NCBI RefSeq assembly: GCF_029852145.1
Contig: NC_079969.1
Span: 14,629,142 to 14,693,141 of the forward strand
Direction of reading: 5' to 3'
Origin: Microplitis mediator
Taxonomy: Eukaryota; Arthropoda; Insecta; Hymenoptera; Braconidae
Length of the DNA stretch: 64,000 nt
Shown: one piece after another, positions 31,655 through 43,096 of the stretch
Layout of the letters: every line of letters begins with the position of its first letter
Numbering within the stretch: the stretch's first letter is position 1
The notes under the pieces: model-generated
Told to the model about the DNA's origin: nothing
The model's input: the letters and a program-made list of their open reading frames with translations, nothing else
Databases searched by the model: none
Position numbers and translations under genes: made by a program

Positions 31655-32580
31655 TATCACCCCACCTCAGAGCCCCTAAGTCGACCCATTGGAACAGACT
31701 TTGGTCCAGTGCCCTGCAAACCACCTTGTAGGGACATACGCAGCTGGCTCAATTGAAACGAGGCCAGTTTAGTCTATGTGGCGCTATCTCTGAGGGGAAT
31801 AAACCATTAGCATTGATTTTACGCATCAAGCGACAGAGTGTGAGCTTGCTCAACACTGTTGCAGGAACAACAACAAAGAAATAATACTTCACGAAATCTA
31901 TTAAGATAGAATCGAGAACTGATATTTTGAATCTTTTTTGATATTGTTTCGAGTTAAGGCTTAGTGCCGAATGATAATTTTATATTTTCAAGCTGTAAAC
32001 ATTGTATGTAATCGGTTAACGTTATTGTCTCGTGAGTCAAGACTGCAAAGTTAAATAAATTGCTATTTCCTTATTATTACATAAATTCGATGTAGATATT
32101 TTCATTGAAATTTCCTATATAAGTAATTAAATAGACTACTAGTCATAAGTTAATGTAAATATCGTTCCTGGGTCGCTGTCACCTCTCCAGTCCAGGTTTT
32201 TAGTTAACGTTGTTAGTCAACGAGAGATTACCCGAATTTTCCTATTCGCATCACCAGGTAAGTCCTCTTCTTTTTATTGCTCAAGTTACCCATAATTGTT
32301 TTGGTGGATGCCAGCTTGTCCCGTGGTCAATAAAAAGTAAGAGTCAAATTTTTTTTTAAAATTAATTTTCGGCTTCGCCTCGGCAAACAATTACATGTGA
32401 TCTGAGACATTTCTCACGTTACTTCCCTAGGTGTGTAATATACTATTTTTGTCATAGATGACACCTTTTTTTTTTTTACATAAATTAAGCTGCATGCATA
32501 TTTGCAATAATAATTGGTAAATAATTCACTTTTTCTTTTATGAAAACTATAAACAATATATGATACTACTTACAGAAAAG
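31655..32580. other. Unassigned stretch, possible LTR remnant
   Basis: It begins at a 30-bp palindrome (GATAATTAAATTC / GAATTTAATTATC). It is more GC-balanced than its surroundings, has an AATAAA-like region near 32055 and a strong donor-like CACCAG/GTAAGTCC at about 32258. It could be a solo LTR or leader, but no matching copy or target duplication was found. Confidence 0.25.
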
Positions 32581-32584
32581 TTAA

Positions 32585-33921
32585 AAAAAAACTCCAAAAC
32601 CGCCACTCTTGACCATTTAATGTACTAAAAAAGACGTTCCAAAACCACTACGTTTTAACTTTTCGTAGAACTAAAATAGACGTTCGATAAACGTTTCCAA
32701 AAAGTTCACAAATCACTACTTTTGAACCTTTCGTAGAATTAAAAAAGACGTTCTATAAATTTTCCCAAAAAATTTCAAAATCTTCACTTTTGACGTTTTT
32801 ATTGAATAAAAAAGACGTTCCAAAAAATTAAAAAATCACCACTTTTGAACTTTTTGTAGAACTAAATAAGACGTTCTATAAGAGTTCCCAAAAAGTTCAA
32901 AAATCACCACTGTTGACCGTTTTAGGGATCTAAAAAAGACGTTCTAAAAATATTCCTAAAAAAAAGAAGTTCCAAAATCACCAGTTTGGACCCATTTCTG
33001 GAGCTAAAAAAAAACGTTTCGATAACATTTCAAAAAAGTTCCAGAATCACCACTTCTGACCTTTTTATGGACTAAAAAAGTCGTTCCAAAAACACTCCAA
33101 AATAGTCCGAAAATTATTACCCGAGAACTTTTTGTAGAACAAGAATAAACGTTCCAAAAACATTTTAAAAAGTTTTAAAATTACCGATTTTGAACGTTTT
33201 ATGAACTATAAACGACGTTCCAAAAACATTCCAAAAAAGTTTCAAAATGACTACTTTGGACCCATTTCTGGAACTAAAAAAAACGTTCCGAAAACATTCT
33301 AGAATTATCACTTCTGACCTTTTTATGGACTAAAAAATTCGTTCCGAAAACATTCCAAAAAAGTTCCAGAATCACCACCTTTTGACGGACTAAAAAAATC
33401 GTTCCAAAAACATTCCAAAAAAATTCCAAAGTCACCGATTTTGAACTTTTTATGGACTAAATACGACGTTCCAAAAACATTCAAAAATGGTTCAAAAATC
33501 ATTACTTCAGAACCTTTTATTGAGCTAAAATAGGCGTTCCAAAAACATTCAAAATAAGTTCCATAATGACTGCTTTTGACCCTTTTTTGGAGCTAAAAAA
33601 GACGATCTAAAAACATCAGAAAATAACTACTTTTGCATCTTTCGTAGACTAAAGACGTTCCAAAAACATGACAAAATAGTTCAAAAATCACTACTTTAAA
33701 ATTTTCTATCGAACAAAAAAAACGTCCATAAAAAGTTCAAAAAGAGTTCAAAGAACGTCCTTTTTTCGACTCTAAATTTGCTCATTAAATCTTTTTTTTT
33801 TACCATCAAAATTACAAACGTTCCAAAAAAGTTCCATTCGAAGTTCTAATCTGTCTCATGTTTAGAAGTTCCACATCGAGAACTTTTTTGGAATCTTTTT
33901 GGAACGGATTTTTTTTACACG
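32585..33921. repeat. ~66-bp satellite-like array (right arm, inverted)
   Basis: Complement of the left array: units carry CATTCCAAAAAAGTTCC and CGTTCCAAAAA. From the outer end (GGAACGGATTTTTTTTACAC at about 33900-33921) inward, at least 530 bases follow the left arm unit for unit, including ATGAGACAGATTAGAACTTC (in complement) and the CTTCAGAACCTTTTATTGAG block at 33508. It lacks the duplicated 263-bp block of the left arm. Confidence 0.85.
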
Positions 33922-34309
33922 GGATGCGTAGCAACACCCACAATTAACATTGAGCTAAATTAAGTTCTGTCAACGGGACATCTCTTACTATGTAAGACGT
34001 TGAAAACCCCCTTCTTCCCAAACTCGGACCCCCATGATTGCATCTACGAAAATTTTTCAAGAGCAATTACTCTACCGAGCACAGGCTTGCTTTCCGGTCA
34101 CTAGTTGAATTCAAAGTTTTCAGCAAAGAGTCGCAATTTGGTACATAGTATCTTTCGAAAAAAAAAACAAACCGCGTATAATTTTATTCAGGAAATAAAA
34201 TTCGCAAACCATTAAAAATAAATATATATACTATATATTTATAACAAATATACAAAAGTAAAAAGTCAAGAAGAGTTATAGCAGTGAAATAAAGAAATAT
34301 ATATATATC
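33922..34309. other. Short unassigned spacer
   Basis: No gene or repeat recognised between the satellite arm and the next TIR element. Confidence 0.3.
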
Positions 34310-36186
34310 TATGGGTCATTCCACCAAATAAAATTATTTTTACGGGGCGACCCTCGTCGATTTGGTTCAAACTTTGTGGAGAGGTTCTATATATAAAAAA
34401 AAAAAAATTCTCTGAAAACTTGAGCCTTTTATATGCAGCTGTTTCAAAGTTATGATTTTTTGAATTTTTAAAAATTTTTGTATTCAACTTTTTCATTAAT
34501 TTTCTTGAAGGAAATTGTTTTTTTTTAAAAATGAGCACATAACAGTTTTTTGTCGGAAAAATTCTCAGCTTTCCAATAAGAATATCAATTTTTGATTTTA
34601 TGTTACAGAAGACCTTTTAAAATTCGATTAAAGATAAATAAACGATTTTTATGACTGTGCGGCGCTTGATACATCTCATTTGATATTTTTTTCTGAAAGC
34701 TGAGATTTTTTCCCACAAAATATGTAATTTTCACGATGTGCATATTTTTTGTTCCAACTAAATCAATAATTATTTAAATTCAAGTCATTGATTTTATGGT
34801 TTTAACAAACTGTAATAGTTCATTGTGTGGCAAGAGATGAAACAAAACGATGTCAAACGAAAGTAAAGTAGGCTGCTCGAGCCGTAGGCAAAAGCTGACA
34901 GTAACTGCAATCTGAAGTTGTGTTTTATCTAGTGTTACACACTATTTTTTTCATGATTACCTGAATTGAAAATTATTATCAGTGTCAGCAGCCAGTTAGA
35001 ATCAAGTTATATTAAGACTAATGGTGTGATCAACCATTAGTGTACGCCTAACTTATGATTTGCAATTTATAACTAAACAGAAACCATAAATACTGTTTAT
35101 TACGTAAACAAATTTTTATAAAACTTGATTACAAAGTCAGAACTGTCATTAACGCAGATGACATCAATAGTCTGAAATCACTATTGAACAAAACACAAGA
35201 ATCAAAGTTCAAATTACTAATTCCTAGACTTGAACCATTGATGCTGGTATCATGAAAAATAGTTATATAATGTTTTTTTTAGAGCTTTACTGCAGATACG
35301 TACCCAAAAACATATCCTCACACCGCAAAATTTATACATCCGGATTTTCAAAATTTTACCAGCGTTGATTTCACTGTTATAGCCAACCCTTATCAAAAGA
35401 AACGACTTAAAACGATTGGAAAAAAAATTTTAAATACTTTTTAATGCTTTTGAATACTTTGAATACTTATGAATCACCCTTTTTATGGGCGTTTGACATT
35501 ACAAATCGTTTCGAATCGTTTCGTTTAATCAGGGAATGATGACTATTTATAGAAAATAAATGTTTTAGACGTACGATACTTGGAGTCAAAAACGGTGAAA
35601 GAAACACAAGCAGTGCACCCTATCTCACCTATTGTTGATAGCTTAGGACATATATGTATTAAAAATGTATCAACATCTCCAAAACAAATAAGAATTAACG
35701 TTTTTTAATCATAGAGAGTTTATATTTTATTCAATTTTGTTCAAACAAAAAATATGCACATCGTGAAAATCACATATTTTGTGGGAAAAAGTCTCAGCTT
35801 TCAGAAAAAAATATCAAATTAGATGTATTAAGCGCCGCACAGTCATAAAAATCGTTTTTTCGTCTTTAATCGAATTTTAGATGGTCTTCTGTAACATAAA
35901 ATGAAAAATAGATATTTTTATTGGAAAGCTGAAAATTTTTCCTACGAAAAACTGTTATGTGCTCATTTAAAAAAAAAAAAATTTTCCTTTAAAAAAATTA
36001 ATGAAAAAGTTGAAAACAAAAATTTTTAAAAAATTCAAAAAATTATAACTTTGAAACAGCTGCATATAAAAGGTTCAAATTTTCAGAGAATTTTTTTTTT
36101 AATATATAAAATGACTCCACAAATTTTGAACCAAATCGACGAGGGTCGCCCCGTAAAAATAATTTTATTTGATGGAATGACCCCTA
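34310..36186. mobile_element. TA-flanked TIR element with ~430-bp arms
   Basis: TATGGGTCATTCCACCAAAT mirrors ATTTGATGGAATGACCCCTA. The arms pair over 34312-34745 and 35755-36184, including GGGGCGACCCTCGTCGATTT and AAGCGCCGCACAGTCATAAA (complement at the other arm). The ~1-kb centre is non-coding and contains the small repeat at 35385-35536. TA at both borders fits a Tc1/mariner-type target. The minus-strand frame in the left arm is not a gene. Confidence 0.8.
35385..35536. mobile_element. Small TIR element, second copy
   Basis: Same AACCCTTAT...AAAC and GTTTAATCAGGG ends as 5509-5625, with internal AAACGATT repeats. Nested in the preceding element. Confidence 0.4.
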
Positions 36187-37920
36187 TATAAAATATACCG
36201 CTCAAAGAGAGCAAAATAAAATCGCATCGCGAAGAAAATTTTATAAAGAAAAGAAAAGTTTAATAAAGAAAAAGTGTTATCGGTTGTGAGTCAGTAATTA
36301 AGTGTTAATAGCACTGTTCAGTGCATTAAAAATTGAAAAACAAATATTGTAACTTAAAGTGAATACATGGTCAAAAATAAAAGAAATAACCTTTAAAGAG
36401 TATCATCTCTAATTCCTTTGGGAAAATTAAAGGAATTTTGTTCCATTAGAATAAAACACAAAATTAACCTAATAAAGAGTAAAAAAATATCAGTGTATAC
36501 TAAAGTGTAATAAATGTTCATGCATAGAAATAAAAGCCTTTAAAGAGTATCATCTCTAATTTCTACAAAGAAAAATAAAGGTATTTTTGGTTTGTAAAAG
36601 ATTAAAGTTTAATAGTTAAATAAAAGGAAAATAAAAGTGAAAGACCATTTTTGTGCTTCATTAATTAAAAATAAGTTAGTCAATATCGATCATCCTTCCT
36701 CGCTTGTTCATCGCTTGCAGGAGAGAAAGAGATATTGTCAACCAGTCCAAGGAATACATCCCAGGAGTCCAAGGGCCTACTACAAAGGAATCTTTAAAAG
36801 GTGAAAAATAATCAACGAGAACTATCACAGCAAAGGTAGGAAGTTTTAAAGTGACTATTTTATCTTTTAAATTCTTTAACAAATTTTTCGATCGGCCTCA
36901 AAGTTTAATTGAAAATAAGGATGCTATAAATTCTACATTGTATGTATCAATTTGCATATTCTATATTTATCGACTTATGAAATTAATTCATTTTTACTTA
37001 ACTAAGAATTAAAGGAAAAACTTACATCGAAACGTATCCCTAAAATAAAATAAAATAAGGCTTGAATTAAACATTTAAGCCGAAAATTGCATGTGTTAGT
37101 CCGAACGCCCCAATCCACGCAACCAAATATTAATTAAATAATAGTCGGACATAACAAAAGTTTCAGCTCTTAATATTAATTTTAAGAGGTCTATCATCGC
37201 TATTTTTAATTTTAATTCATAATTTGATATTTTACGTCAGAACTGCTAAATCATTGGAGTAAGAAAATTCATTTTCACTTATTCTTATGTAAAATTAATT
37301 TCCCTACAAAAAAGGTCTGATTAAAAATTTTCGTCAGACAAGTCGTTTCCGATTAATTAAGCATAATAACTTAATATATTTTTTCGATTTAACATGTTTA
37401 CTTTTGAATTTTGTAACTGACGAATCAATAAATATCTAAAAAAAGACCATGACAAATTTTTAAAAGAAATTTAATACTCTACAAAAAAGGTCTCCTAACA
37501 TTTTTGCTAAATTCACTCCTTCGAAAGTTATTCAGGTTATTAAAATCGTTTTGACTCATCTTCAACCTTGAATATACTTATATACTCATATACTACCTCG
37601 AAAATACCTTTGTTTCCTTTTTTTATGAACTTTTCAAGCTCAAAAGGGTCACGTTTTATGTTAAAGTTTATAAATTTCGAATCTAAAATAATTAATGAAT
37701 GAGCGTTTTTAATATATGTTCACAATTATGTTCAATAATTAGTTCAAAAATAGGTATTTACAAGATACGTTGTATCTATATTGTGTAAGCATATCGTGAT
37801 ACGAGCAAACATGACGATTTTTAGGCAGTCACTTCCAATGACTTATATAAAGAAGAAAATATTAGTTTTGAGTAATTTTGTTCAGTAATTATGATGTTAT
37901 TCAATGAAAAAAGCAGATAT
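36187..37920. other. AT-rich stretch with a direct repeat
   Basis: CCTTTAAAGAGTATCATCTC occurs at 36390 and 36537, 147 bases apart, each with an AATAAAAG-type lead-in, resembling retrotransposon leader sequence. A splice-like block (CGCTTGCAG at 36719; AAAAG/GTGAAA at about 36800) encloses an open 80 bases on the plus strand. Nothing is assigned. Confidence 0.25.
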
Positions 37921-37924
37921 TGAT

Positions 37925-38375
37925 TAAGCATTTATTATTCCGTCGACGATATCTTCCAAACGGATTATCTGATTGGGACGTTTTTGGCAGCAATCAAATG
38001 CTTTTATCGAGTTCTAGAGCTGATTAGATTTTGGAATTGATCGATTCAATAGTTTCCAAAATATTCACGAAAAACGAAAGAAAAACTATTTTTTACCATT
38101 CTTTCGTCGACGCTATCTCTCAAACAGATTATCCGATTGAGATGGTTGAGATGTCAATCGGCGCGTTCCATTGAGGTCTAGAGCTGATAAAATTTTGGGA
38201 ATGATTGATTTAGTCGTTTCGACGATATTTGCAAAGAACTGTTTTTTACTATTTCTTTCGTCGATGATATCTTTTGAACGGATTATCTGATTGAGACGTT
38301 CTTGGCGGCAATCGAAAGCTTTTATCGAGTTCTAGAGCCTGCGGGCCAGCCCCAAAATTTTCCGCTGTTTTCGAG
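37925..38375. mobile_element. CTTCCCGC-family fragment with ~160-bp internal repeats
   Basis: Three successive units with GATTATCTGATTGRGACG, AATCGGCGCGTT-like and GAGTTCTAGAGCTGATTAG, spaced roughly 160 bases, end at CCTGCGGGCCAGCCCC and AAAATTTTCCGCTG near 38340-38365. The left half of the family is missing. Confidence 0.6.
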
Positions 38376-38519
38376 GTTGAATAAAAAAAATTTTTTTTTC
38401 GGGCAATAAAATAAAATTTAAAGATTTTCTTTGTTTAATTGATATTAATTACATATTATTTTTAATTTTTATACGCATTTACTACGTTTAATCTGTTTAT
38501 ATATATATATACATTTAAA

Positions 38520-40406
38520 ATGAATTCGTGGCAAGAAATTTTTGCTGAATCCGATCGGTTGATTAAATTAATGTCGTCGATACGTATACGTGGTGGCGCT
38601 ACGGATGATGAATCTACCGCGAGTAATAATGATGACGAGATTAATAACGATAATATAGTTAATAACGATAACGCGGTTATTAACGAGGACGCGGATAAGG
38701 AGGCTAATGACAAGAACGCGAATGCTGAGGAGAAACGGGATTCACACGTGAGTGGAACCGATGACGATATTTCGAGCACAAAACTCGAAAACAGTCGTGG
38801 ACTTGCACCCCAACATATGATACCGACGATCATACCAAATCGAGTGAACCGATCTGGTCGGGAGGTAGAGATCGTGGGTGAACACACTTCCCTTGCCCAT
38901 GCGACTGACCCCGGGCATAGGAGTGGCCGGGGGCGCGGGAGAGCGTTACGGATGGCCCGAAGTGTCGAATCACACGAAACCTCTACTCCACTGCCAGAAC
39001 CTGAGCTCACATGGATGTTGATGCGACCGGATGACGAAATCCGGATGATCTTATTCGGTTTCGGGTTATCAACCGACGGGGGTAGAAATAAACGACGTGA
39101 TCGGTTAAACCGTTATCATAAACGGGCTCTTGGGATTCCGAATATACCCTGGGATCCGACTCGAGATGAGTTGTCTCGTGATATAGACGCGCGGGCGACT
39201 AAATTAACCGACGAGGAGATGCGTCGATACCTGTTATTGCAGCAAGTGAATCCAGCAGGTACCCGCGAGGTCATTCAAGATCGTTTTCAACGGTTGTTGC
39301 GACGCGAGGATGGGGATTTCGGGGCACCCTGGAGTCTTAGTAAAGATGAGTTGATCCGAGTTGGCCCGGAGGTAAGTGAATTTCCTAACGGCATGGATGG
39401 CTATGTCACCGGAGCGACACTTGTGCAGGCATTGCGCATGCTTGAGGAAAAGATGGAACGTGGACAGCAACAGTTGATCGAAATGTTGAGTCAACCCGCG
39501 GGAGCTGACCCAATTCGCGCGTCTTCACCACATGGTGGCCCAACTGTACCTGCAATATTGCCAGAGCTCAGCGCAATACCTGCTGTAACCCAAACCACGA
39601 GTACTAGACGCAACGCGAGGTCTGCCAACACACACGACACCCGCGCGCACCATCAGGCAATGAATACGCTGGCAGCACAACCTGGTGGCAACATACATCA
39701 ACCACCACGGCAAAATACCAGGTCTGGTGCCCCTCCCACTTCTACTTCGTCACATGTTCACTTCCAGACACCCCTGAATCAACACCGTGGCCGAGATTCG
39801 GATCGACACCCAAGCAGTTCTTTGAGTGAGTCGGATTCAGACGATGGTTATACGTCTTCCCCACCTGAATACCACTCCCACCGTAGCTCGGGCCGCGAAA
39901 AACGCCATTCATCACGTGTGTTTGCTCGAGATCATGGTGCAATCGCCAGAAACTGGAAATTATCGTTTTCTGGTGATGGAACAATGACCAGTGATGAATT
40001 CTTGAGACGTCTGGTCGTATTAACGCGCAGTGCTGGAATTCGTCGCACTGACCGACTTGCTGTGCTTCCAGAAGTCTTCAAAGATAAAGCTGAAGTCTGG
40101 TTCAGCGCAAATTACCACCGATGGTCGAGTTGGGATTTATTTAAGTCAGAATTTTTGACGTGGTTTAAAAGTGGTGATCGACAACATGAAATTCGGGCTG
40201 ATATCCGTGCGCGTAATCAGAGTTCGAAGGAAACGGCTCGTGATTATTTAATCTGCCTTCAGAATTTATATTCGCGTTTAGGGCACCCACCATCGGAGCG
40301 TTCGCAAGTTAAACGGGCAACAAAAGGGCTGTTACCCGCTTACTGGGAGCATTGTCCACTCGGGGAGTTCGACACCTATCATTCGCTGTTAATGAAGGCT
40401 ACCTAG
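38520..40406 (+). CDS. gag: gypsy-type gag, large open part
   Basis: 628 codons from ATG 38520. Residues 1-150 are Asp/Asn-rich and acidic. Around residue 220-260 LTDEEMRRYLLLQQVNPAGT with EVIQDRFQRLLR looks like a SAP-type helix pair. A Pro/Ser/His-rich linker follows. Residues about 480-620 (RNWKLSFSGDGTMTSDEFLR, AEVWFSANYHRWSSWDLFKS, RDYLICLQNLYSRLGHPPSE) form the conserved retrotransposon capsid region. TAG at 40404 cuts the frame within the capsid C-terminus, and the same frame continues afterwards, so it is a nonsense mutation, probably of a Trp codon. Role: structural polyprotein of the particle. Confidence 0.8.
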   Translation: MNSWQEIFAESDRLIKLMSSIRIRGGATDDESTASNNDDEINNDNIVNNDNAVINEDADKEANDKNANAEEKRDSHVSGTDDDISSTKLENSRGLAPQHMIPTIIPNRVNRSGREVEIVGEHTSLAHATDPGHRSGRGRGRALRMARSVESHETSTPLPEPELTWMLMRPDDEIRMILFGFGLSTDGGRNKRRDRLNRYHKRALGIPNIPWDPTRDELSRDIDARATKLTDEEMRRYLLLQQVNPAGTREVIQDRFQRLLRREDGDFGAPWSLSKDELIRVGPEVSEFPNGMDGYVTGATLVQALRMLEEKMERGQQQLIEMLSQPAGADPIRASSPHGGPTVPAILPELSAIPAVTQTTSTRRNARSANTHDTRAHHQAMNTLAAQPGGNIHQPPRQNTRSGAPPTSTSSHVHFQTPLNQHRGRDSDRHPSSSLSESDSDDGYTSSPPEYHSHRSSGREKRHSSRVFARDHGAIARNWKLSFSGDGTMTSDEFLRRLVVLTRSAGIRRTDRLAVLPEVFKDKAEVWFSANYHRWSSWDLFKSEFLTWFKSGDRQHEIRADIRARNQSSKETARDYLICLQNLYSRLGHPPSERSQVKRATKGLLPAYWEHCPLGEFDTYHSLLMKAT

Positions 40407-41060
40407 GTCGAGGAAAGATGGAAGGCATCGAGAAATCACCGTCATCCACCACCGAGGGAAGAAGCGAACATAAAAGAGTGTTCGTATTCTGCAGGTATTC
40501 GACCTCCGAGGGATAATCGAGCGGTTATGCACGCAGTTGAAACCACTGCAGAACACACTGACTCGAGCAGTGGTTCACAATCGGCCTAAGGGAAGAAAAA
40601 GAAACGCAAACCACGCAGATCTCGCCGACAGAGAGTTGCTGATCAAAATTTGGCACCTGTCACACCTGCCGGATCTGATCAGTCGGTGAAAGTGGTCACT
40701 GATGGAGCAGTGAAACTCCCAAATCAACGCGGGAACACACAAAACCCGCCATCAACCCAGCAACAGAATCCAGGTGCGCAGAACCGCGGTGCAATACCGA
40801 AAAATAACCCGGGAATGCCACTACAACCTCTGAGGACGTCAAATCCGCCTCCGAATAATCCCCCAAGGGGTTCAATGAACGTGAACAGGGGCAATCAAAT
40901 GCCTCCGGGGTATAACAATAACAATAATTTGTCGTTTGTTCGTAATCTGGGGCAAATGGGGCAAAACGGACCCGCGCGTCCGCGATTCTGTTATAATTGT
41001 GGCTCACTTGAACATTTGGTACAATTGGAAAAACGGCCGTTACTTGCATATGTAACGTAG
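40407..41060 (+). pseudogene. gag 3' part (nucleocapsid) with broken zinc knuckle
   Basis: In frame with gag beyond the stop: EERWKASRNH, a further TAA at about 40587, a basic KKKKRKPRRSRRQR run, a Pro/Asn/Gln-rich linker, then FCYNCGSLEHLV. The knuckle has C-x2-C-x4-H but the fourth ligand is missing (Glu at the expected Cys), probably because of a frame change just after His. Ends at TAG near 41060. Confidence 0.6.
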
Positions 41061-41178
41061 ACAGCCGTCCCAATGCGTTTCAACTACCAAAAAACGGCGA
41101 AGCAGCCCGCCAGTAGAGGGTGGCGGTGCTGGACGTTCATCAATCCCTCCAATAACTATCACTAGGGAGCGGGTTTCG

Positions 41179-41658
41179 ATGAGTTTACGTCGTATGGTTG
41201 TCCAGGCTGATATCCACGCTGTTTCTGATCCACCGTGCGAGGCCAAGTGTGAAGACGATGCCACACTTGATGAAATTGCCGCGGTAGGAGATCAAACAGC
41301 CACTGCAATGTCACTGATAAATCAGCCGGGTGATGAAAATGGTGATTTGTGGCGATTACGTCACGGTAAACCCCGACCGCAAGTCGTTATTAGCGCCGGT
41401 ACTCGGAAAAAGGTCGCAATTATTGACACCGGAGCAAAAACAACCGCTTTTGGTGATTTAGCGAGAGAATTAATGTATGACGGGTTCCCATGTCTCTTTG
41501 AAGCTCGACCGACGCGTTTCGGTATGGCAAATCGAACGACTGACGTGAGTAGAGGCGTGGTAAATGTTAAAATGACTCTCGATGAGGTTGAAGAAGTCAT
41601 ATTTCTGGTTCATTATATTCCTCGGTTGAGAAGTTTAAATTTGATCGGTACTAATTAG
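41179..41658 (+). pseudogene. gypsy-type aspartic protease region
   Basis: A 159-codon open segment. KKVAIIDTGAKTTAFGDLA contains the D-T-G-A active-site motif at about residue 84, followed by a flap region and VIFLVHYIPRLRSLNLIGTN, where the ILG-type motif of the second half is LIG. TAG at 41656 ends it. It is the protease segment of the original gag-pol reading, not an independent gene. Confidence 0.65.
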
Positions 41659-41819
41659 ACCTCAGAAACCGATTATGGCGTATACGTGGCGGTAGCTGGC
41701 ATAATCTGACGTTCGAACCCGAAAGTAATCCGCGTGTTGAAAACTTTGCAGCTGTACATGAACTCACGTAAAATTAAACCGCGCAGTTACGTGAATTTTT
41801 AGACGCGCAACGTAAATTA

Positions 41820-43096
41820 ATGCCACCGGGTTTGGGTTTGACCTCGCTGGTTGAGCATGAGATTAGACTCAAAGACGAGCGACCTATTAAACAACGTGTA
41901 TACCGTCGATCACCAGTGGTCTTGCAAGCATTACACGAGGCTATTGACAAGATGCTTGCAGATGACATAATTGAGCCTGCTCCAGCGTCGGAATGGTCCA
42001 GTCAGCCTATTATGGTTAAAAATCCTGATGGATCATATCGCATGTGCGTGGATTTTCGCGACGTGAATGATGTGACCGAAAAAGACACATATCGACCGCC
42101 GGATATGATCGAGATTCTCGAGAAATGTCGTGACGCACATTATATTACGACACTCGATATGAACTCGGCGTTCTAGCAAATTTTAATGAATCCAAACAGT
42201 CGCAAATACACTGCTTTTTGGGTCTCCGGTCGCGGTCTTTTTCAGTATAAACGTATGCCGATGGGTTTATGTAACGCACCGGCGAGTTTTCAGCTTGTAA
42301 TGGACAAAATAATTACACCAGATTTATCCCCATATGTGTTTGCATACCTGGATGATGTAATTATTGTCACCCCGACGTTTTAGAAACATCTTGAGATGTT
42401 AAAGTTGTTTTAAGTCGGTTACGCAACGCCGGGTTCACGTTAAATTTCGATAAAAGCAAATTTTGTCAGCCCCAAGTACGATTTTTGGGATATTTACTCA
42501 ATAAAAAGGGACTCAGGCCAGACCCTGAGAAAACAGAACCAATTTTAAATTACCTGCGGCCGAAAAATGTCAAGCAAATACGCCGTTTTAACGGTATGAT
42601 TAACTGGTATCACCGTCACTTAAAAAACGTCGCGTGCGTAGCCGGCCCGCTGTATCGTTTGACGCGTAAAGATGTACCTTGGAGATGGACTGAGGCTGAG
42701 GAAGAGTCTTTCCAGTCTTTAAAGAAAGCTCTTGCGGAAGCTCCTGTTTTATCCACACCTGACTATACATTACCGTTCACATTATATACGGATGCAAGTC
42801 AGTGTGGACTCGGTGCGGTCTTAGTTCAACGCAACGGCGATCGGGAATATTTGATTGCATGTGCAAGTAAAGCACTCAGCAGCGCGGAAGCCAACTACAG
42901 TACGACTGAAAAGGAATGTCTAGCGGTAGTGTGGGCCGTGCGTAAATTTAGACATTACCTCGAAGGTTTCAAATTTACAGTCGTGACTGATCATGCCAGT
43001 CTCCGGTGGCTCATGAACGCTCGGGATCCGACGGGAAAATTAGCCCGGTGGGCTATGGAGCTCTCTGAGTACGATATGAAGATTGAATATCGGTAA
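41820..43096 (+). pseudogene. pol: gypsy-type reverse transcriptase and RNase H
   Basis: RT: WSSQPIMVKNPDGSYRMCVD (palm start), DAHYITTLDMNSAF then TAG 42174, LFQYKRMPMGLCNAPASFQL, YVFAYLDDVIIV (catalytic Y-x-D-D), TAG 42381, a frame shift at about 42.4 kb, then FLGYLLNKKGLRPDPEKTEP. RNase H: YTDASQCGLGAVLVQRNGD and TEKECLAVVWAVRKFRHYLE, DHASLRWLMN. TAA 43094 follows EYR, and the frame continues into integrase. Apart from the breaks the motifs are intact. Copies RNA into DNA in the particle. Confidence 0.85.

Larger units (their letters stand above)
3358..33921. other. 30.5-kb segment bounded by inverted satellite arms
   Basis: Two colinear inverted arms with matching outer ends (TGTAAAAAAAATTCGTTCC versus TGTAAAAAAAATCCGTTCC) enclose a transposase gene, a second decayed copy and the BEN-domain gene. 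This could be a very large transposon with satellite-like terminal repeats, or two independent insertions in opposite orientation. No convincing target duplication is seen: left flank AATGCCA, right flank CGGGATG. Confidence 0.3.

Noticed and set aside
3358..33921. Calling the 30.5-kb segment a definite CACTA transposon
   Set aside because: The ends do not read CACTA/G and no target duplication was found, so it is kept as a hypothesis.
38462..39010. Minus-strand 182-codon ORF
   Set aside because: Shadow of gag; gag has recognisable domains and this does not.
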